Origin: Nitrososphaerota archaeon
Lineage (GTDB): Archaea; Thermoproteota; Nitrososphaeria; Nitrososphaerales; Nitrosopumilaceae
DNA: 42,743 bases
Direction of reading: 5' to 3'
NCBI GenBank assembly: GCA_028867275.1
Contig: JAGWGU010000011.1
Coordinates: 1 to 42,743, forward strand
This document shows positions 23,206 to 32,112 of the stretch, in pieces (the first letter of the stretch is position 1; each line of letters begins with the position of its first letter). A program made the position numbers and the translations under genes. Below the pieces are notes generated by a model. That model searched no databases, had not been told where the DNA came from, and saw only the letters and a program-made list of their open reading frames with translations.

Positions 23206-23264
23206 CTAATGAATTCGATACTTGTAACTCATTTGGTATTTGGTAGCATACCATTCATTTAGTT

Positions 23265-23726
23265 TTATGCAAGATATTTTTTGAGATGTTGTTTAGGGTA
23301 TTTAGTTTTTGAAGGTTTCATGTTTTTGTTTTTTTCATTATCTTGATTTTTTACATGATTGATGGCATCCAAAACTTTCCTTATCGTGGATGAAAAACTT
23401 CCCTTCATCACAATAACTACTGTGTCCTGCCCGTTTGGTATTGATACTATTCTCAAGCTTTCTCTTTCTGTGATTGTGTATCTTACAGCGCCAAAACTAT
23501 CGTCATAATCATGCTGCATTGATTGGTGCAAGGAGACTGACATGAAAAACATCTCTTTTTGATCCTCTGGAAATTTCAAACCATTCTTTGCTCTATAATC
23601 CACAAGACGACCATTTCTAGTTACTAGCCCAGCAAATTCTACTCCGGGTACTAGGAGGTATTCATCAAGGTATGCAACCTCAACGTTTTGTGATATGTTA
23701 CTTCACCTATCTCTATTGGTATTCAT
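23265..23726 (-). pseudogene. Small-domain paralog interrupted by an in-frame TGA
   Basis: Canonical translation could start at GTG 23603 (112 aa: VDYRAKNGLKF to the stop). However, family-like sequence continues upstream in the same frame (EVAYLDEYLLVPGVEFAGLV, then TRNGRL) with no ATG, GTG or TTG before a TGA at 23705-23703, seven codons after ATG 23726. The shape (opening helix, GVEFAGLVTRNGRLVDYR, MFFMSVSLHQSM, then a late LRIVSIP..VVIVM strand pair) parallels the paralogs at 25914, 26810 and 38799. Either the gene is broken by the TGA or it uses an unusual start. Confidence 0.55.
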
Positions 23727-23859
23727 TATTAATAAAACTGATCACATGGATAATGATGTTTTGTGTAGCCTTGGTTGTCTACTTGGTAATAAAAACAAAT
23801 TTTTGTGTAATAATTGACAAGCATTATCTAAAAGTTTTTCTTAAAACATACCATTGACG

Positions 23860-24441
23860 ATGACTAGATACGTTATAGTGATCACAGTGCTAATTGGAAT
23901 ATCATGTTGTATTGTCACAATTGAAAATGCGTATGGATCTTGTAATGTGGCTGAAAACTGCGGTAGTGTATATGTCTCTCTAAACAATTCGCCTATTGTA
24001 ATATCTCGAGATCTTTCTAGTCCGCAAATCAACATTGTAATTCACGCACCTGATTTTAATTCAAATTCATACTCTATTGATACTATTGGAGAAGATGGAA
24101 GTAGCATCATCATATCCACAAGAGAGGCCAGTATTCCATATAGGCTTGTAGAAACAGGGCCTGACACTGGGGACTTTGCAGGCTATGTTATATTGTCCTC
24201 TACCACATCTGTCTGCTCTCCAATATGTGGACCTACTGATGGATTTCTGGCTGCAGGAGGTGATGATGCCGTTACTGTTTCATTTACATATGCTAATGGG
24301 CATACAATTTCGGCATCATCTTATGATCAAAGACCAGCTCTGAATCGCAGTGTAATACCTGAATTCTCTTATGCAGGATTTGGATTGTTTGTAGGTATGA
24401 TATACTTGATACTCGTGTCCAAAGTGAACTTTATACACTGA
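23860..24441 (+). CDS. Secreted surface protein with PEF-type C-terminus
   Basis: This 193-residue protein has a signal peptide (VIVITVLIGISCCIVTI), then a beta domain with VYVSLNNSPIVISRDLSSPQ, YRLVETGPDTGDFAGYVIL and a Gly/Asp-rich FLAAGGDDAVTVSFTYANG. Its phrasing resembles repeat units of thaumarchaeal S-layer-like proteins. It ends VIPEFSYAGFGLFVGMIYLI, a PEF-CTERM-like anchor. Paired Cys (SCNVAENC, VCSPIC) may form disulfides. A TTG 6 nt upstream is less likely than this ATG. Confidence 0.75.
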   Translation: MTRYVIVITVLIGISCCIVTIENAYGSCNVAENCGSVYVSLNNSPIVISRDLSSPQINIVIHAPDFNSNSYSIDTIGEDGSSIIISTREASIPYRLVETGPDTGDFAGYVILSSTTSVCSPICGPTDGFLAAGGDDAVTVSFTYANGHTISASSYDQRPALNRSVIPEFSYAGFGLFVGMIYLILVSKVNFIH

Positions 24442-24445
24442 AAAA

Positions 24446-24700
24446 ATGCCTATGAAAAATATGGAATCAAAAAAGAGTATTAAAAATGCACAATGCAAAA
24501 GGTGTTTGAATAAATTCCGAGAAAAAGATATCTATACTATTCAGCAATTTCAATACCGAAAATCTCCTACATATGACTGGACAAAAGAATTCCTTCACAT
24601 GCTTGAGATAAGTGAATGGGATTCTTTCTGTGAAAAATGTGTCAATTATTATGGAAAAATATCTAATGCTGTTTGGTTGAGATACTGCACACGATCATAA
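24446..24700 (+). CDS. Small four-Cys zinc-binding protein
   Basis: In this 84-residue protein CKRC (about 17-20) and CEKC (about 62-65) would form a zinc knuckle around an insertion with aromatic residues (YTIQQFQYRKSPTYDWTKEF). The N-terminus is Lys-rich. It follows the PEF-anchored protein by 4 nt, so it is probably cotranscribed. The function is unknown. Confidence 0.6.
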   Translation: MPMKNMESKKSIKNAQCKRCLNKFREKDIYTIQQFQYRKSPTYDWTKEFLHMLEISEWDSFCEKCVNYYGKISNAVWLRYCTRS

Positions 24701-24701
24701 G

Positions 24702-25697
24702 TTATTTCAAATATTTGTCCATGAAGGAAAGTGTCTTGTTCCATGCATCGTTTGTTTCTTTTGGTGCATAGCTTGCACCTGATGGGTTTGCAAATGCATG
24801 ACCTAATCCTGGATAAATATGAATCTCGTTTTTAATTCCTGCATTATCAAGATCAGCTTTGAATTCTTTTACTTTGTCTATTGAAATCGATTGGTCTTTG
24901 TCACCATAAAATCCCAACACAGGCCATTTGATTACTGATAACTTGGCAGTATTTGTGACTGGCTGACCGTAATAGATTACTGTAGCGTCAAGCTTGTTAC
25001 CACTTAGTGCATAGTTTAATGACTGACTTCCTCCAAAACACCACCCGATTGTGGCGATCTTTGTTGCGTTATAGTTGTGCCTGAGAAGACTTGCGGCTGA
25101 ATCTATGTTGGATATTCCTTTTTGTTCATCAAAAGAAAGTAAGAGTTGTCTTGCACCATCTGGAGTTGTAGCAATCTGTCCCGCATACAGATCAACAGCT
25201 AGAACGATATATCCGTGAGATGCAAGTCCGCGTGCCATACTCTTGATGTTGTTATTTAGACCCCACCATTCATGAATTAATATTACTCCTGGAAATCCAT
25301 TGCCTTGTATCGGTTCTGCCAAATATCCTGTAGTGTTCTCAAAATAACTCACTGGAATGGTCTTTATCTTGAAAGGACCACCATCGAACATGTCCGAGTT
25401 CTTGGTGCCTGTCGTGGTGTACTCTGGCAAAACATGGATTGCCCAGCCACGTTCAATCAATATTGACACATTATTTTTCTTTATACAGGCAGGGCTTCCG
25501 TCACTTTTTTTCATGACAATCTCCAAACCATCTGGACAAATAATTTGGTTGATAGATACATGCATCCTTGCTTGTTGTAAGGGTGATACTGCATGAGTTT
25601 TCTCAGAAATGGCTTCCAAACTAGTACCATGTTGTAATGTAAACAATGATGATGTTAGAACGATTATCAAAAAAATTGTGATCATTCTCGGATGCAT
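24702..25697 (-). CDS. Secreted dienelactone hydrolase family protein
   Basis: The 331-residue protein has a signal peptide (TIFLIIVLTSSLFTLQHG). A small N-terminal domain follows (CPDGLEIVMKKSDGSPAC, ILIERGW), shared with the protein at 13710-14243. The alpha/beta hydrolase core shows the triad: nucleophile Cys in GWCFGG, Asp in GDKDQSI, His in GLGHAFANP. VILIHEWWGLN contributes the oxyanion-type loop. Cys instead of Ser is normal for DLH. It would hydrolyse an ester or lactone outside the cell; the substrate is unknown. It converges on 24446-24700. Confidence 0.85.
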   Translation of the reverse strand: MHPRMITIFLIIVLTSSLFTLQHGTSLEAISEKTHAVSPLQQARMHVSINQIICPDGLEIVMKKSDGSPACIKKNNVSILIERGWAIHVLPEYTTTGTKNSDMFDGGPFKIKTIPVSYFENTTGYLAEPIQGNGFPGVILIHEWWGLNNNIKSMARGLASHGYIVLAVDLYAGQIATTPDGARQLLLSFDEQKGISNIDSAASLLRHNYNATKIATIGWCFGGSQSLNYALSGNKLDATVIYYGQPVTNTAKLSVIKWPVLGFYGDKDQSISIDKVKEFKADLDNAGIKNEIHIYPGLGHAFANPSGASYAPKETNDAWNKTLSFMDKYLK

Positions 25698-25913
25698 GAA
25701 ACATGATTACATGAATTGTCATTTAAACTTGAATGCTGTTTCAGACATTTTTTCATTTTATTGTCATTGGTTTTTGTGTTTATACATTTTACAAATGGAA
25801 TGTGGATTTTTTGCAATTTGAATAACACAGATGCAATAATTTTATTCGTTAGAAATATGAATCCATTTTGTTCTACTGTTATTCTTATAAGCAATCAAGT
25901 GTATATACTACCC

Positions 25914-26300
25914 ATGTCCCAAGCTGTCCAATATTTTGATAGGGTGCTTGAAAACATTATGCATACTGACAAACAGATTCGATATGCCACAATCTTTGAT
26001 AATGATGGAAATGAGCTAAGTACTAGAATACGTGATGGTGTGGAACCATTTCTTAATGATGCTGATACAAAAGAAACCTTACGTTATGCTGCAAATGCCT
26101 GGAAGATACGTAGAACATTTGAACCAAAAGTTGGCAAAGGAAGGTATGTCTTGGCAGTATATGATCAACTAAGACGACTGACGATGCCACTTGGAGACAA
26201 GTATCTCATAATGGTGACATGGGGAATTGATGGGGGTTCATCCCAAATTATTGAACACCTGGAAAACATGTTTTCAGGTGATCCGACTAGAGATTGGTAA
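25914..26300 (+). CDS. Small paralogous domain protein
   Basis: The 128-residue protein has a helix (YFDRVLENIMHTDKQ), a strand pair (IRYATIFDNDGNELSTRIR), a helical middle, RYVLAVYDQLRRLTMPLGDKYLIMVTW and a C-terminal helix. It is similar to 26810-27166 and 38799-39182; the layout resembles roadblock/profilin-like sensors (inference). The frame is open from 25716, but TTCTTATAA lies ~26 nt before ATG 25914 and the upstream residues are low-complexity. It is the first of three neighbouring genes that include a TPR protein. Confidence 0.65.
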   Translation: MSQAVQYFDRVLENIMHTDKQIRYATIFDNDGNELSTRIRDGVEPFLNDADTKETLRYAANAWKIRRTFEPKVGKGRYVLAVYDQLRRLTMPLGDKYLIMVTWGIDGGSSQIIEHLENMFSGDPTRDW

Positions 26301-26423
26301 TATCTTAAAATCCGTTGAAATTTCCATCTTTTATTCACAGAAAGTAATTTCTCAATATGATTTTGTGATATGATAGTAAACTTGTTATTAAAATAGGCCT
26401 TACTGATGTAATTTTCTGTGGGC

Positions 26424-26813
26424 ATGGCTGATCATAATTCGTGGTATAGTGCAGGTAATGAGAGTGCAAAGAACGGAAATTACGATGATGCACTTGTTGC
26501 TTATGACAAAGCCCTTGAGGTAGATCCAAACCATGTGAGTGCCTGGAATAACAAAGGAATTGTACTCTCTAGACTAAAGAGATTTGAAGAATCTATTGTC
26601 TGCTATGACAAAGCAATTGAGCTAAATCCAGAGTATGCTAATGCGTGGTATAACAAGGCAAATGCATTACGAAATTTTGCACAATCACTAGTTGATAAGG
26701 CAAATGATGATCGTACAAATGCACCTAAACTAGTAAATAGATCAATTGCGTTGTTTGACTCTGCTGACAAGTGTTATGACATGGGAGATGTGCTCTCAGG
26801 AAAAAAACAATGA
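26424..26813 (+). CDS. TPR-repeat protein
   Basis: The 129-residue protein has two or more tetratricopeptide repeats: WYSAGNESAKNGNYDDALVA, AWNNKGIVLSRLKRFEESIV and AWYNKANALRNFAQSL, each with the conserved W/G/Y/A/P pattern (DPNH, NPEY). It is a protein-protein interaction scaffold. The stop overlaps the next start (ATGA), pointing to a functional link with the small-domain protein downstream. A GTG 6 nt upstream is possible. Confidence 0.82.
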   Translation: MADHNSWYSAGNESAKNGNYDDALVAYDKALEVDPNHVSAWNNKGIVLSRLKRFEESIVCYDKAIELNPEYANAWYNKANALRNFAQSLVDKANDDRTNAPKLVNRSIALFDSADKCYDMGDVLSGKKQ

Positions 26814-27166
26814 ATCTTGAAAAGATCTGTGATGAAATAATGCAGTCTAACAACGATATCACCTTGGTTGCAGTATCGTATAGAGCAGAATTTCATTTTA
26901 AAGAACGTGAAGGAATCAAAAGTCTGCAGACACGAGAAGATATAGAAAAATCCCTAGCTGATGCATCATTACGATGGGTAACTAGAAGATCTCATAGAAC
27001 ATTAGGTGAGCCGCTTTATGCAATGGCAAAATATGAGAAAGCAAAACGTATCACTGCTCCACTTGGTAGATATGGTATAATTTTATGTGTAGTAAATCCA
27101 AATTCTGACGCAGAAAAAGTTGCTACCCAATTGATTAAACTTGTAAAGAAATATTCTGTTCCTTAA
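26810..27166 (+). CDS. Small paralogous domain protein coupled to a TPR protein
   Basis: In this 118-residue protein LEKICDEIMQSNNDITLVAV is followed by a charged middle (LQTREDIEKSLADASLRWVT), YEKAKRITAPLGRYGIILCV and a C-terminal helix. The YEKAKRITAPLG block parallels YDQLRRLTMPLGDKYLIMV in 25914-26300. Overlap with the TPR gene suggests the two proteins bind each other. No enzymatic motif was seen. Confidence 0.65.
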   Translation: MNLEKICDEIMQSNNDITLVAVSYRAEFHFKEREGIKSLQTREDIEKSLADASLRWVTRRSHRTLGEPLYAMAKYEKAKRITAPLGRYGIILCVVNPNSDAEKVATQLIKLVKKYSVP

Positions 27167-27227
27167 AAATAGTACATGATTATTGTTCAAATGATAGTCT
27201 ATCCATAATATTGCTGGTGCAAAAAAC

Positions 27228-27641
27228 TTACCCGCCATAACCTGAATTTCCAACAAAGCTTGCACTTGCAGGAGTTCTGTATTCTTTTGTTATGTTGATT
27301 CCCTGATCTGTTGTTATCCGTACTTCGTTAAGATCACTACCATCTGGCGGTGAGAGTGAAATCTTTTCTCCTGGGTTAAGTATGGGGATGACCTCTGATT
27401 TTGCCGAGCCTCCATAATCCACAACAACGTTAGTCAATGCATTAGTTCCTGTGTTCTTGATGGCAACATGTGTTTCTGTACCCATCTCGTCTTTTACTAT
27501 TATGGGATCAACTGACATGCTGTACTTTTCAGAGGTGGGAATTATTGGTAGGAAGATGGCTAGGAAAAATATTGCGACTGCTGCAAAACCTACTCCCATC
27601 ACTATTGAAAGAATTGATTTCTTCAACTGATAATAGATCAC
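27228..27641 (-). CDS. Membrane-anchored extracytoplasmic protein
   Basis: The 137-residue protein has one N-terminal membrane helix (VMGVGFAAVAIFFLAIFLPI) and a beta-rich outer domain (THVAIKNTGTNALTNVVVDY, NPGEKISLSPP, VRITTDQGINI) resembling CARDB-like/Ig-type domains. It ends with a Ser/Gly-rich tail. The family is not recognised with confidence. Confidence 0.65.
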   Translation of the reverse strand: MIYYQLKKSILSIVMGVGFAAVAIFFLAIFLPIIPTSEKYSMSVDPIIVKDEMGTETHVAIKNTGTNALTNVVVDYGGSAKSEVIPILNPGEKISLSPPDGSDLNEVRITTDQGINITKEYRTPASASFVGNSGYGG

Positions 27642-27764
27642 AGTCTAAATATTTCAATTTTGATGTGGTGGATCTTCCAAAATATCTCGTTTGTCTAGTT
27701 TTAATTCTGTTAGGTAAAATTACTTGAATAATCTATAATATACAGTAGTGAATTCCATTTTTAC

Positions 27765-28025
27765 ATGTCTGTAAATATATCGCTGCCAAATTTTGTAGAG
27801 TGCAAAACCATTCTACCAAATGCATGTTGGGTTGAGGCTCAAAATGATCAAAAAGATGCCATTCTCTTGGTTTCTGTACCCTGTGAAGATGTCTCATCTA
27901 TCATTGTGATAGACATACACGGAAAACGAAGTGAAATGTGCTTCTCGACAGGCTCTATTGTAAAAATTGAAAATAACAAATTACTCTATGATAAAAACAG
28001 ACTAGAAGATTGTGATTCTGAATGA
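27765..28025 (+). CDS. Small beta-rich protein, unknown function
   Basis: This 86-residue protein has alternating strands (AILLVSVPCEDVSSIIVIDI) and an acidic tail (RLEDCDSE). Its Cys residues are scattered, not in CxxC pairs. It has no signal and its ATG is preceded by AT-rich DNA. It converges on the glycosyltransferase gene. Confidence 0.5.
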   Translation: MSVNISLPNFVECKTILPNACWVEAQNDQKDAILLVSVPCEDVSSIIVIDIHGKRSEMCFSTGSIVKIENNKLLYDKNRLEDCDSE

Positions 28026-28043
28026 ATGTGATAATTCTGTTAT

Positions 28044-29582
28044 CTATGCTGTAACTTTGTTTTTTAATTGAATTGCTATCTGAAATGCGAAAAATACCAT
28101 AAATGTTATACTGACAAATAGCGTGAATGGGTTTACCAGTGATTCTTGGAGTGTTCCATATGGTAATGGATTTGTCCAAAATGCCTCTGGTGAAAAATAG
28201 ATCTTTTGCCAGTACGACATGGAAGTAGCAGCATGAGCAAATATGGTACATGCTATAAACGCAACTTGTATCTTTTTACTTGCGATATGTCTTGTAAACC
28301 TGTAAAATCCATATGATGCAATAACTATGATTGAGATCAAAAATGGCAGCATATATCTCTCAAGTGAAAGATCTCTTGCAATCATGAGTGTAGTGATAAA
28401 AGTGCTAGCAAACCAAATTAGTACAAGTAACTCTGGAATACAGTCTTTGGTTTTTCTTATTTTTTGGATAACATATCCCATCCCAACAAAGAAAAAGATG
28501 GTCAACGGTATGCTGGAGTTAGTAAGAGGGCTATTCCAGCCTAGTTTGAAAGTGGAATTGGGGTATGCTCCAGGTATTGTGTGTTCTATTGGGCTTGGAA
28601 ATAAGGCATAGTGAAAGAGCAAGAGCATTCGAGTTGGTTGCAGTCCTTGTATGGTTGGATATGCAATGAACCACACATCACGATTATAGTTGTCCATGTC
28701 TGATTTCATAACCTTGATCTGAAGAATAGGGTTTTTATAAAATCCAGGCTCTGTTAGAAGAAATGCAAACACTGCAATACAGAAAAATGCAAAAATTGTT
28801 AAACTAATTCGCAAGATCTGATTTCTGTTAACCACTGATCCAGGTTGCCTCTGAGACACACCATTCAATAAAATTATTCCTGCAAACAATATTGAAAATT
28901 CCACAGATAATAACTTTGAAGTAAATGCGCATCCAAATGCGACTCCACTCAAAATTAGATATTTTATTCTAAGACTGCCTGTTTTAAAAGAATACAGCAA
29001 AAGCAATAGGGATAGCATACTGAAAAAAATATAATGAACTTCTGTCATTATGGTTCTACTGTACCACACCCAAAGGTTGTAAAACATGAAAAAAAGTGAA
29101 AAAATTATGCCCATGTTTCTGTTAAAGAGAATCTTCCCAATCAGAAATGTAACCACTACAGTGAGTGCTCCAAATACTGGAGATAGTGTACGACCTGCAG
29201 CCATTTGCTCAATAGTTGGGGCATTGTGAAAATTGTAACAAGTGAACCAATAACAAGACCAGTCATAATAGTCACCGGTATCTTGATGTTCAAGACTCAT
29301 AGGAAGTCCAATCAAAACCATTCGCAGTGGGCTATACGTGGCACCATGTGCGGGTATGTGGTACAATGAATCACAATTGTCTATTGATATTAGACAAGAG
29401 TTGCTAAGGTTACCATTGTTTATCAAGTGAATATAATTTCCGGCCCATCCTAGATAGTTAATCTCGTCTCCATGTCGTGGTTGTCCTTCTAAATTGTAAG
29501 AATAGATCAAAATGGAAGCAAAGAATAGTACCATGGGAATTGTGTAACTTGATTTTATTCTCATAAAATGGACTGAATTCAT
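28044..29582 (-). CDS. GT39-like membrane glycosyltransferase
   Basis: The 512-residue protein has about 11-13 hydrophobic helices. The first outer loop has HGDEINYLGWAGNY with D39-E40, the acidic pair typical of GT-C enzymes of the PMT/ArnT group (GT39) that use polyprenyl-phosphate sugars. ARDLSLERYMLPFLI late in the protein matches the conserved R-Y-x-L-P region. It likely glycosylates surface proteins or lipids, which fits the many N-x-S/T-rich secreted proteins here; that link is inference. Confidence 0.78.
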   Translation of the reverse strand: MNSVHFMRIKSSYTIPMVLFFASILIYSYNLEGQPRHGDEINYLGWAGNYIHLINNGNLSNSCLISIDNCDSLYHIPAHGATYSPLRMVLIGLPMSLEHQDTGDYYDWSCYWFTCYNFHNAPTIEQMAAGRTLSPVFGALTVVVTFLIGKILFNRNMGIIFSLFFMFYNLWVWYSRTIMTEVHYIFFSMLSLLLLLYSFKTGSLRIKYLILSGVAFGCAFTSKLLSVEFSILFAGIILLNGVSQRQPGSVVNRNQILRISLTIFAFFCIAVFAFLLTEPGFYKNPILQIKVMKSDMDNYNRDVWFIAYPTIQGLQPTRMLLLFHYALFPSPIEHTIPGAYPNSTFKLGWNSPLTNSSIPLTIFFFVGMGYVIQKIRKTKDCIPELLVLIWFASTFITTLMIARDLSLERYMLPFLISIIVIASYGFYRFTRHIASKKIQVAFIACTIFAHAATSMSYWQKIYFSPEAFWTNPLPYGTLQESLVNPFTLFVSITFMVFFAFQIAIQLKNKVTA

Positions 29583-29703
29583 GTATTATTCTCCATCATT
29601 TTCTTGTCCTTTGTAATTGATTGATATCTCTATCTGTTGAACCTGTTGTATAGTTTCTACCTAAAAGATTATCAAATAAACAAGTGTGTCTTTAGAATAT
29701 TTC

Positions 29704-30717
29704 ATGGAGTCAAATCAAATGACTTGGCAATTTGCACCTGATCTAAAAATATGTAGAATACTAAACGGGATGTGGCAAGTGGCAGGAGGTCATGGCGATA
29801 TTGATCCAGAATCTGCAGTATCTGAAATGTTTTCATATCATGACTCGGGTCTCACAACTTGGGACATGGCAGATATCTATGGTCCAGCAGAAGAATATTT
29901 TGGAAAGTTTAGGCAAAGACTAGAAAAACAAAGAGGCGAGGATGAAATAAAAAAAGTTCAAGCATTTACAAAATTTGTACCAAATCCAGGACCTATGACT
30001 CGATCAATAGTTGAGCACCATGTAGAAAAATCAATCCATAGAATGGGTGTCAAACTAATAGATGTGCTCCAGTTTCACTGGTGGGATTATAATGATACTA
30101 GATACCTTGATGCACTATATCATCTCTCAAAGCTTCGTGATGAAGAAAAGATACGATATATAGGACTGACAAATTTTGATACTGACCGAATAGAAATAAT
30201 GTTAGAACACGGATTCAAACTTGTATCTAACCAAGTACAATATTCTATCTTAGACCAGCGCCCACAAGTCAAAATGGAACCATTTTGTAAGAAAAATGGG
30301 GTGCATCTTCTTGCGTATGGAACACTCTGTGGGGGATTTCTGTCCAAAAAATATCTTGGAAAGCCTGAACCCTCAAGATCAGACATGAATACGTATAGTT
30401 TACAAAAATACAAGAATGTGATTGATGCATGGGGAGGCTGGAATTTGTTTCAGGAACTCTTGTGTGTATTAAATGAAATCGCAATAAAACATGGTTCTAG
30501 TATTGCAAATGTTGCTACTAGATACATACTGGACAAGCCTGTTGTTGCAGGCGTGATAATAGGTGCCAGACTTGGTATATCTGAAAATAGATCTGATAAC
30601 CTGAAAGTGTTTTTGTTACAACTAGACAAAGAAGATGACGAAAAAATAAAATCTGTCACATCAAAAGCAAAAGATCTTTTTACAGTAATAGGTGATTGTG
30701 GTGACGAATATAGATAA
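29704..30717 (+). CDS. Aldo/keto reductase
   Basis: The 337-residue TIM-barrel oxidoreductase has the likely tetrad D54, Y59 (TTWDMADIYG), K90 (AFTKFVP) and H125 (QFHWWD). QYSILDQRP and LGIS-type residues near VIIGARLGISENR bind NADP(H) in this family. The substrate is unknown. A GTG at 29686 would add six residues; ATG 29704 is preferred. It is followed by an MDR reductase 42 nt downstream, possibly one unit. Confidence 0.82.
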   Translation: MESNQMTWQFAPDLKICRILNGMWQVAGGHGDIDPESAVSEMFSYHDSGLTTWDMADIYGPAEEYFGKFRQRLEKQRGEDEIKKVQAFTKFVPNPGPMTRSIVEHHVEKSIHRMGVKLIDVLQFHWWDYNDTRYLDALYHLSKLRDEEKIRYIGLTNFDTDRIEIMLEHGFKLVSNQVQYSILDQRPQVKMEPFCKKNGVHLLAYGTLCGGFLSKKYLGKPEPSRSDMNTYSLQKYKNVIDAWGGWNLFQELLCVLNEIAIKHGSSIANVATRYILDKPVVAGVIIGARLGISENRSDNLKVFLLQLDKEDDEKIKSVTSKAKDLFTVIGDCGDEYR

Positions 30718-30759
30718 CACTTCATTTTCTTAATATTGCCAACATGTTTCACATGAATT

Positions 30760-31830
30760 ATGAAAGCTCTAGTCTATGAAGAATATGCCCCTGATGACGA
30801 TTACAAAAAAATTCTCAAAGTAAAGGATGTGCCTGAACCCAAACCAAAATCCCATGAAGTAGTCTTCAAAGTAATAGTTGCAGGATTAAACCATGATGAT
30901 ATTTGGGGAATGCGTGGAAAACCAATACAAATACCAATGCCGCATATATCAGGAACTGATGCTGCAGGTCAAGTTGTTGCAGTAGGCGAGGATGTCACTA
31001 CAATTAAGGTTGGAGATCGAGTTGTTTCACACGGTAACCTCTCTTGTAGGGTATGCATTGCATGTACTGAAGGACGCGAATATGACTGCAGATATAGAAA
31101 AGTTTGGGGTTTCCAAACCGGTCCTTTGTGGGGTGGATATTGTGAGTATACTCATCTACCTGAGGTGAATGTGGTTAAAATTCCAGAAAACATATCCTAT
31201 GAAGATGCAGCAGCTGCTTCAATGACAATGACAACATCCTGGCACATGCTTGTGGGAAGGGCAAAAATCAAACCTGGTCAAACGGTGCTTATCATGGGCG
31301 GGGGTTCTGGTATGGGCACGTTTGGAATTCAAATTGCTAAACTTTATGGTTGTGATGTAATTGCAACTGCAAGCCACAATAAATTGGAGGAATGCATAAA
31401 ACTTGGCGCAGATTTTGCTGTTGATCATAGAAAAGAAGATTGGAACAAACAAGTCTTTGCAATCTCAAAGGACCTGGCAAAAAAGAAGCAAACCAGTTCT
31501 GGAGTTGACGTAATCTTTGAACATATTGGAGGCTCTCATTGGAACAAAGAACTTGCCTTGCTAAAATATGGAGCAACTCTTGTTACAACCGGTGCAACAA
31601 CTGGATATGAAGTAAATTCTGATTTGAGGCATATATTTTTCAAGGGGACCAATATTTTGGGTTCTACCCAAGGAACACGCTCCGAGCTTGAATCTGGAAT
31701 TTTTTGGATGTCTAAAGGAAAAATAAAATCCATAATTGATTCCATTTATACATTTGAAAATGCAGTGGAAGCTCACACCAAAATGTTAAAGGGAAACTTG
31801 TTTGGGAAAATCCTAATGAAACCGGAATGA
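30760..31830 (+). CDS. MDR-family oxidoreductase lacking a catalytic zinc Cys
   Basis: The 356-residue protein has a GroES-like N-terminal domain and a Rossmann domain with GGGSGMGTFGIQIAK. The structural-zinc site is intact (C96, C99, C102, C110). At the catalytic position the usual Cys is N44 (AGLNHDDIW), while H62 (PHISGTD) is kept, a pattern of zinc-independent enoyl/acryloyl-CoA reductases rather than alcohol dehydrogenases. A role in acryloyl-CoA reduction in the 3-hydroxypropionate/4-hydroxybutyrate cycle is a hypothesis. Confidence 0.8.
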   Translation: MKALVYEEYAPDDDYKKILKVKDVPEPKPKSHEVVFKVIVAGLNHDDIWGMRGKPIQIPMPHISGTDAAGQVVAVGEDVTTIKVGDRVVSHGNLSCRVCIACTEGREYDCRYRKVWGFQTGPLWGGYCEYTHLPEVNVVKIPENISYEDAAAASMTMTTSWHMLVGRAKIKPGQTVLIMGGGSGMGTFGIQIAKLYGCDVIATASHNKLEECIKLGADFAVDHRKEDWNKQVFAISKDLAKKKQTSSGVDVIFEHIGGSHWNKELALLKYGATLVTTGATTGYEVNSDLRHIFFKGTNILGSTQGTRSELESGIFWMSKGKIKSIIDSIYTFENAVEAHTKMLKGNLFGKILMKPE

Positions 31831-31831
31831 C

Positions 31832-32056
31832 TTGAAAATTCATTACTGTGTGTTTTTAGACTATGTGTTTTCTAATGGTTGTGAATGCGATGAATGGAAT
31901 TATCTCAGGGGAGAAATCTCACCTATTGCAATGTCTGGTGGTGTAAATTCTACCATGTCTTCCAACATAAATTCAACTGCAATGACAAACTCTACAGTTC
32001 AAAGGCACTTTGCTCTAAACCTAAATGAATCTATAGGTATCAAGGCAAAAAGCTAA
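31832..32056 (+). CDS. Doubtful small ORF with N-x-S/T-rich C-terminus
   Basis: The ORF has 74 codons from a TTG; from ATG 31931 it has 41. The C-terminal part (GGVNSTMSSNINSTAMTNST, then HFALNLNESIGIKAKS) reads like a thaumarchaeal secreted protein, but no signal peptide precedes it in frame. It could be a small gene, a frameshifted remnant or chance. Confidence 0.3.
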   Translation: MKIHYCVFLDYVFSNGCECDEWNYLRGEISPIAMSGGVNSTMSSNINSTAMTNSTVQRHFALNLNESIGIKAKS

Positions 32057-32112
32057 CTATCACATTTCTAATTTTTTGGCCATTTGTAGACACTCATGGT
32101 GTTTGTTGTATG

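Larger units (their letters stand above)
22961..23264. other. Regulatory-looking intergenic region
   Basis: It contains a palindrome AGTAAC-AAA-GTTACT (23008-23022), a perfect inverted repeat ATGCGATAA / TTATCGCAT (23031-23039 / 23046-23054), and a longer stem-loop at 23139-23205. I see no ORF with coding character. Confidence 0.5.
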
